The position numbers and the translations under genes are program-made. The notes below the pieces were generated by a model that had not been told where the DNA came from, searched no databases, and saw only the letters and a list, made by a program, of their open reading frames with translations. A DNA stretch of 64,000 nt from Lyophyllum atratum (lineage: Eukaryota; Basidiomycota; Agaricomycetes; Agaricales; Lyophyllaceae): the NCBI GenBank assembly GCA_014905825.1, contig JACGCN010000035.1, forward strand, positions 186,001-250,000, given 5' to 3'. Shown here piece by piece: positions 57,751-64,000 of this stretch. Within the stretch, counting starts at the first letter, position 1. Every line of letters begins with the position of its first letter.

Positions 57751-58694
57751 GGGTCAACAAAGGGCCTGCGGGCATTTCGCTGCCTTCTACAATAATCTCT
57801 GGTGCTTATAGCATCGATTTGATGCCTGTAAGAGGAAGGGCCAGGTTGGGGAGGGCCAGGGAAGCGTAATTCGCAGGGGGGACCTCGAGACCGCTCCTTG
57901 ATGGAAATTTCGTACCATATACATTCGGTAACAAGAAGTTGCTGTGGCGTATGGTGTGCAACGGCGACCCTTGATGAGATGATCATGTGGTGCCTGGGAG
58001 GAAGTGAAGTTACATGCCGTATGGTCTCTGTCTAGTCTCCGTTCCCTGGTTGATGAAGTAGATATCAGAAGGAGAGTTGGAGAGGCGGGTTAAGCTGTTC
58101 TAAGGGTTATTTTTAGGTGCTATTGCATTTAGCATGAATTCGCACCATGCCATTGGGAGCACTCATGGGAGGACGTTGCTATTCGACGTTGTTCATCGGG
58201 TCCCATCAAAGTCAGCACCTGTCACTTTCGTCAACTCCCGAACTAATCTATTTCATCGTGGTGCCACCGGCTGGCCACCGGTTGAAAGGATCATCCAAGT
58301 CCGAAATTCGCGATCACCTGTTTCTCCTCCTCTCCACCACCTCGATTGGCAAAATTCAAACACATGGCCTTCTTTTTCTCATGTACTGTTTATTCCACCA
58401 TTCTCGACAACTCAGCGTTCTTAAATAAGCAGCCCACGCCGAACTTACCGCATCTCATGTTCTCGCGCGAAGAAGCCGTTGCCTAGAGATCTATCTTGTC
58501 CCATAGCCGTCACGCTTAAAGGAGGGCGTGTCCAAGGCGTGTCCATATGTGCTGATCTGGCAGTAAGTAACCCAATGCACGACCGCATCGACCACAAATC
58601 GCCACTTTTCCACCCTTCTATGCATTTACGGGACACTTAAGTGGTCATGTAGGTTGCACACACTCTTTGTGTCGCCCCCGTTACTCACATTCAG
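57751..58694. other. Intergenic region
   Basis: About 940 bp between the DUF6534 gene (-) and the next small gene (+), holding both upstream regions. The open frame 58147-58428 (+) is hydrophobic but shows no family pattern or splice continuation. No repeat was noticed. Confidence 0.45.
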
Positions 58695-59114
58695 CACAGG
58701 AGCAATCTGACTACATTCGAACTCCCCACACCCCCACCACTCTCTACACCTCGCTATCCCAAAGGCGCCCGCGTCCCACTTCGCGTCTTTGGCTGGTGCT
58801 TCACAGTAGATGACCTGATTACGTGGGCCGATGAAAACGAATTTGCCGTCGGTGAGGCGAGGCATCACAGGTATTCACTTGCCATGGAGGAGATCCAGTC
58901 ACGGCTTCCTGTAGGCCATCGACGACTTGTCCGCGTTTATGACGAAGAACACCTCGATATCGGCGACGGTGTTCGGCCATGTTTCGTTATCGGCTCCAAT
59001 AAAACGCAAGAGCACCTAGACATGGCGCAGGATATGAAGGTCATCAATCAGTTCCGCGCCGTCCTGGGCGCCGACGCACGACTGAAGTGGCACAAGTTCT
59101 CGCGGGTGTATTAG
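58695..59114 (+). CDS. Small hypothetical protein (5' exon unresolved)
   Basis: A continuous frame opens after a likely acceptor CACATTCAG at 58694 and runs to the stop at 59114. It encodes a Pro-rich start (TTFELPTPPPLSTPRYPKGA), then VFGWCFTVDDLITWADENEF, an acidic/basic helix SLAMEEIQSRLPVGHRRLVR, YDEEHLDIGDGVRPCFVIGS and AVLGADARLKWHKFSRVY at the end. No domain is recognised. An upstream exon with the ATG was not found (an in-frame stop lies at 58650); alternatively translation starts at the internal Met 58884, giving 76 aa. The balanced composition suggests a real gene rather than a chance frame. Confidence 0.5.
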   Translation, partial: HRSNLTTFELPTPPPLSTPRYPKGARVPLRVFGWCFTVDDLITWADENEFAVGEARHHRYSLAMEEIQSRLPVGHRRLVRVYDEEHLDIGDGVRPCFVIGSNKTQEHLDMAQDMKVINQFRAVLGADARLKWHKFSRVY

Positions 59115-60783
59115 CTGTCCAGGTCCCCGTTGCGAGGTGCAAGGTAGCTCTACGACCTCACGCAGCAGCATCTGGTAATCTGTCTACTTATGGAGTCTTC
59201 GCTGTTCTTTGTTTCATTACGCGTTTCTACTAGTCTTGTCATATCGGAAATGTATGTATTACCGAGAAGAATCGATACCAGCAACTTAATTTCACTTTGT
59301 ACTCGGCCACCTCTGTATACATCACCTCTGTAAGTGGTTCGTCACGAATCACTTGTATTTTGCAGACATACAAGGTTTGCGCCTTTCTATTCTATCTTCA
59401 ATGTGCGACTGACATCTATCACGCCCACCCATGTCTGTTAAATAATCGGCACGGCCCATGGTATGACTGCTTTGCCGGCACTCGGTTAATCAGCCTTCCC
59501 CTCCAAATCAGACGCGGCCACCACTCACAACGCCATGGGTAACAAGTCACTGGGGTCCTTTCGATACAGTGGATGACTTTCAGCGATTCCTGGGGCACGA
59601 ACACGTGTATAAGTCTGTATAAGTACTATCCAAATTATCGCGACAGCTTCAAGAAGACCTCTGGACGAGTCAACAGGACTGTTTTCACCCACGGAGATCT
59701 CGGAAATAATTCAAGCATTGCCATGCCCAAGCCGAGTTCCAACATTTTGTAGCCCTATACATTGTTCAGGCTGTCCATACTTAGTAGTAGGTGAATACAC
59801 AGCAGGCATTACGACGTTGCGACGATGTTACGACAAGAGGTGGATGATCTTGATCGTGGCGAACAATGGCCAAGCAGCGGAGATCAAATAGTTCACCCTT
59901 TGAATCCCTTTCCAATTTCTCAGCTCATGCCGGCCCCACGAACAAGTCTTCTTCCTTCACCGTACCTTGCTATCCTGCACGCTAGTGCTCCTTGTAATAA
60001 GAAGATTTTATATTCCTCTGCATGCGCACAAAAGTTCAAATACAGTGGTAAACCTCGGGAATCTTCCCGCCCTCTCCACATTCTAAAAAACTATAAACTT
60101 TGCGCCTCGAATTCACTCGTGCACGCCACCTCCTCCAGAAATTCCACTGCTACACATGCAAATCTCACCTCCTTCCCCACGTCATGCTCTAGCCTCGAAG
60201 AGTCGGCACTGCGGGTGGACCTCTTTCAATAAATGTCTAGCTTCGCGCGACTAACAACTACTATAGCACGTCGTGTGTTCCGCGAATTCAATCCTTGCAG
60301 GTCTCTCAGTGAGGGGATGGCGCCAGGTAACTGCTTCGCTGGACATCCGCTTTCTAATCTTTCCAGGTTGGACGCGAAGCGTGTATGTGATGCGCAACGC
60401 GACCTCAGCAGTTTCAGGGAGGGCCCGAGGGAGCTACTGTGTGCGACTGGGGGAGCTCGCTTTGCGATACCATTGCTTGAAAGATGAAGATCATACTTTG
60501 TTCTACGCCTACAGGTACACCAAGAATTCGTAAGGAAACGGGAAACGCGCGGCGGAACCACTTAGTCAACAGGGAGACTCGAAGAGAACCATTGCTGGCC
60601 TTCGTTGACCTATCACGTCGTCAGCATCACAATTGCCAAAAGTCCGCCGCACAAACCTTGACACCATACGCCGGCTCATACCCGATTGTGTTAGCCAGAG
60701 ATCCCACTTCGATGAACACGTGTCCGTTTTTCCCCGTCCTAGGTTAAAACGACAATGAGCACCAAAGAACAGATTTGTTGATT
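59115..60783. other. Intergenic region
   Basis: About 1.7 kb. Open frames 59825-60232 (+), 60226-60561 (-) and 60233-60487 (+) overlap one another and show no family pattern. No repeat or RNA gene is visible. It should contain the 3' regions of the converging neighbours. Confidence 0.45.
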
Positions 60784-63700
60784 TCATTTGACGAACTGTG
60801 AACCCCAACTGTTTTGAACGATCCAGTACAGGCGAGGGATAGCGCCACAGGGATCGTCGGAGCGTGTGTAATGCGAGTATCCAACGACCGTCACTGAATA
60901 ACGGTAAGTCAGTCTAAAGACCTCGCAAGAAAGCAGGGACGTACTGGCGTGATTGCCGTAGCCACATGTCGCCGGGTAAAGACCGTCATAGAACACTATG
61001 TTCGTAGGACTGTTACGAAGATCACCTACGTATGTCTGGAACCCATCGTTCACAGTGAACTATTCCGTTCTCAGAAGCTGCCACTGGCGGTAAGGTAAAG
61101 CAATACTCACTGACATGTAAACTGGTCCGACGTTCTAGTTTCAAGTAAGCTTCAGAAAGACACCTCCACACGAGCTCACCTTGATCCAGTCCTTGATGTC
61201 TTCTATGTCTGTGACACCCCCAAATGCAGCATAGGCGTTTATCAGTACGAACGACTTAGTACTGGTTATGTAAGGAAGTTTGCCGTATTGGCTGGCAGCA
61301 CATTGATTTTCCTGCAAGAAAGAATTCAAAAATGGACGCCTTGCAGTGCATATAATTTGACGTGCCTGGCACGTAGGAACACCGGGAAAGACCCATGGCA
61401 TGCAACCTTCCGTTGCAAAATAGCTGTTGCCTATCTTTCCATAGACATACTGAAAATCAGTGCCTGCCTATGATGTCAGACTCACCAGTGACCATGGATA
61501 ACTAATCAACACTCACCTAGGTCTGTTGACATTTCTGAGCGGCAGGCATGAACCCAAAGGGGAGAAAGATCCTTGGTAATGCCTAATCGCATGTATGTCC
61601 TCTTGACAGTTGCCTGATCAGACATCAGAATAAAATATCGAATGAAGGGCGAAGCCACCATACTTCAACCAAGGATGTTGTCGTGAAAGAAACGCACGCG
61701 GAACTCCCGCCTTGGTTCTTCACCGTCGTTCCGTACGTAAAACGTAGATCAACTGTATCAAGAGCACGTGGAGTCAGCTCGCGGTTTGCCAGACCAGTGA
61801 TGTTTCCGTTGCGTTGTTCGCGCCGTTCAAGCACCGACGATATCAGACTACGCCTTTGAGGAGGACCCGTGGGACAAGAGTCGGCTCGCTTTTGCGCGCC
61901 AGTCATATACTACACCCGCGAATGAGTACTCTGTGCAAACACTAGTGAAAACGCCCTCACCTTCTTGCTGTATGACCATGAGCGCCATTCCCCCCATAAC
62001 TGGTCATTTTGCATCTGTGCTAAAGGACGTGGCACATATCCTTTGGGGACAACGGGGCATATCGGATTCTCCGGTGACCCGACAGGCACTGAACGTAGCT
62101 TGATTAGAGATGTAAAGTTACTGGACGGCCATTACGCACGTCCAATTACTTTGAAGGACGCAGAACGTTCTTGTTGAACCCTGGTAGTCATGCTCTTCAA
62201 CACCTTACAAGTGAGAGTATCGTCGGTGGACGCGGGAGAGACAGTGAAGCTGGTTGAATACTTCAGCAAGCTAGAAAGACTGAAACATCAACACGTACCC
62301 GACGCAGCCAGTGAGGTTTGAACATTTGGATCGGCACGCCGCCACCCCGTTCTCTGTGGTAGTAGACTGACCGTTATCTGAATAGTAGTATCCCTCTTCT
62401 GCCTAGAGGAAAATGACTAGGATGCATGCGAAAACGTTGGAGATACATACTGTGTACTTTAGTGCGTCACATGAACAGCCTTCGGTACTAATGCAAGTGT
62501 AAGTCGTTGCCAGAACGGCGAACCTACAACCCACTTTATCTTATAACCTAGATAGCAGGTTAGCTACCAAGTGAGATTGTCAAATTATGGGAGAAGTACA
62601 CAGTGACGAGCACCCGAGGAATCCACAGGCTTTGGCGCCGTCCTTAAACAGCCCTCGACAGCTAGAGGAACATGTGAGAATCCAACATCCTTCTAATGTT
62701 TTGACTTACCTGTCATCGTAAACTTTCTCCCCTCCCTCAGAGCAATGGGATGACCAATGATTGCCTAAATTCCGTGAGCAGAATTACAAAACTTGAATAA
62801 TGTAGCGCACCTAGAGCGGCACAAGAGGAGGAGTAGTACATATACGCAGAGCACTTGGGCTCAGGCTTCCCGCCTTCGCGATCCCAGAAAGTGATGTCCA
62901 AGTAGTCCAGCAGTTCGCCTGCTTGTTGGCGACTCTTCTTTTCCATTTCTCCCATCATTGTTGCAAACGATGCGATGGCGAGAAGGCCTATAAGACCTAA
63001 GATGAGCAAAGGAATAATACCTAGGAAAGGACCGATTAGCTGCCGAAATGACTATTATACGTCTGTCCCTACGTTTCTGAGGATGACCAAGTTCCCGTTT
63101 TACTTGATTCCCAGTGATGGATGCCTCTGTGGTTGCTTGCTGGGCCTGTCCAACAGCGCTCATGTATTCATCCTCGCTGATTTTCCCGTCCCCTGATATC
63201 AAGTAAAATTTGCTACAAGTTGAATCGGCAAAAACCATACCATTTGTGTCGGATGAAGTCATGATGTGTTGAGCGAATTGTTCAGCATCGTTGATGCCCG
63301 TCACGCCGCGTGCGGAGGAGGGACTAACTGCAATCAAGGTGCGCAACTCATCGATGTCGAGTACCCCATCACCGTTGATATCGGCCTTTGAGAATGTAGA
63401 CTTGTGCGAAGAAGTATCTGCGAAAATATCGAGTCAGCGTCAATGATGGCAGGATACGAAAGAGCGAAACTACCGACGTTGGAATATAAGGTCTCCAGCG
63501 AATGTGTTTCGTGGATCATTTGAATTCAGATAAGCGGCGACCGGTGACTGAGGGATGTTATCACCTGGCGAGAATACGGGGTATGTGTCCCGTGGGGTAT
63601 AAGTCGGGGTAGAGTCGTCTGGGGCTATTTCATCCGGGGGTGCTACGCAAAGTGTTTGATCGGCCGCAAGGTCAGCACAAGAGAGTCCTGGATTCAGAGT

Positions 63701-64000
63701 GTCGAGTTGACCGCTTTGAAGAGAAAAATCCCCTTCAATCTTAGCACACCAGTCTCCGCTCTGAACCTAAGATTCGCGCCACGGTGATAAGTAACATATG
63801 TCAGGACTGATTCCCGGTCCCTCACCTTGTAAATGTTCCCGCATGCCGGAAGAACGCAAGCAATGTCGCCGGCTTGCAGATTTTCACACACAAGATTTCC
63901 ATTCATCGACGTAAACTGTGATAGTTGAATACCGTGTGCTACAGCAAGGCTGTAGCATGTATCGCCCTCCGTGATGGCTATTTTACCTTGGCACGCGATG
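60784..64000 (-). CDS. LysM/EF-hand/membrane/papain-like peptidase chimera (5' end outside window)
   Basis: One long gene on the minus strand, running off the right edge. Exons join in phase from LysM to peptidase. LysM 1: ITEGDTCYSLAVAHGIQLSQ with LVCENLQAGDIACV; LysM 2: VQSGDWCAKIEGDFSLQSGQ to CADLAADQTLCV; a Pro-rich linker; EF-hand 1 DINGDGVLDIDEL; EF-hand 2 DTNGDGKISEDEY formed across an intron; a membrane helix LGIIPLLILGLIGLLAIASF; a Cys-rich part with HWSSHCSEGGEKVYDD, GLFKDGAKACGFLG and a PAN-like CRSKCSNLTGCVGFT; then a C1A peptidase: TVKNQGGSSACVSF (oxyanion Gln and catalytic Cys), GYGNHA with VTVVGY (catalytic His) and QNSWG (catalytic Asn). The usual CGSCWAF is altered, so activity is unproven. 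A few middle exons near 62150-62260 and 61060-61140 are unresolved. Confidence 0.75.

Noticed and set aside
1..64000. CRISPR arrays, bacterial operons, rRNA genes or a complete autonomous transposon
   Set aside because: No regularly spaced repeats, ribosome-binding sites, rRNA motifs or transposase frames were seen; gene structure is eukaryotic throughout.

Overview
This window is eukaryotic nuclear DNA from a filamentous fungus, almost certainly a mushroom-forming basidiomycete (Agaricomycetes, possibly Polyporales). The evidence is many short GT-AG introns (about 48-75 nt) cutting nearly every gene, a fungal-type G-alpha, a GH115 xylan glucuronidase, DUF6534 membrane and F-box/leucine-rich families expanded in wood-decay fungi, and two small CaaX pheromone-like precursors. 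I found no rRNA, no convincing tRNA, no CRISPR and no bacterial-style operon. Most gene models below were assembled by hand from splice sites, reading phase and remembered family patterns; where I give exon coordinates the phases were checked. Layout. 1-5.9 kb is dense housekeeping DNA: the 3' end of a G-alpha gene (+), a convergent endosomal/vacuolar Na+/H+ exchanger (-), the mitochondrial insertase Oxa1 (-) and a divergent DUF202 membrane protein (+). 5.9-8.2 kb is gene-poor. 8.2-10.4 kb holds a coiled-coil gene (-) with a MITE in one intron. 10.7-11.5 kb is a second MITE, hAT-like by its target duplication. 11.5-22 kb carries three paralogous F-box-like genes (two -, one +) surrounding eEF1B-alpha (+). 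23-25.4 kb has a cyanamide-hydratase-type HD protein (-) and a GPI-anchored secreted protein (+). 25.4-33.3 kb is decayed accessory DNA with a lineage-specific pseudokinase-like gene and its broken copy. 33.4-38.5 kb has a small cysteine-rich GPI protein (+) and a head-to-head pair of Cdc20/Cdh1-like WD40 genes. 38.5-42 kb contains two CaaX pheromone-like genes (-), each encoding a duplicated peptide, beside a relic of the F-box/LRR gene that follows at 42.8-44.9 kb (-). 46-50.2 kb is again ordinary: ATG22 (+), a Nudix hydrolase (-) and a small membrane protein (+). 51.3-55.7 kb is a secreted GH115 enzyme (+), 56.1-57.8 kb a DUF6534 seven-helix-type membrane protein (-), about 58.7-59.1 kb a small hypothetical (+), and 60.8 kb to the right edge a multi-domain gene (-) that reads LysM-LysM-EF-hand-EF-hand-membrane helix-Cys-rich region-papain-like peptidase. 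How they fit together. There is no single pathway. Housekeeping islands (ion exchange, mitochondrial insertion, translation, autophagy, cell cycle) alternate with fast-evolving accessory islands (F-box arrays, pseudokinase, pheromones, secreted enzymes). G-alpha and the pheromone genes belong to the same general signalling logic, but no STE3-type receptor is visible here. The most unusual items are the tandem-repeat pheromone-like precursors and the LysM/EF-hand/papain chimera.
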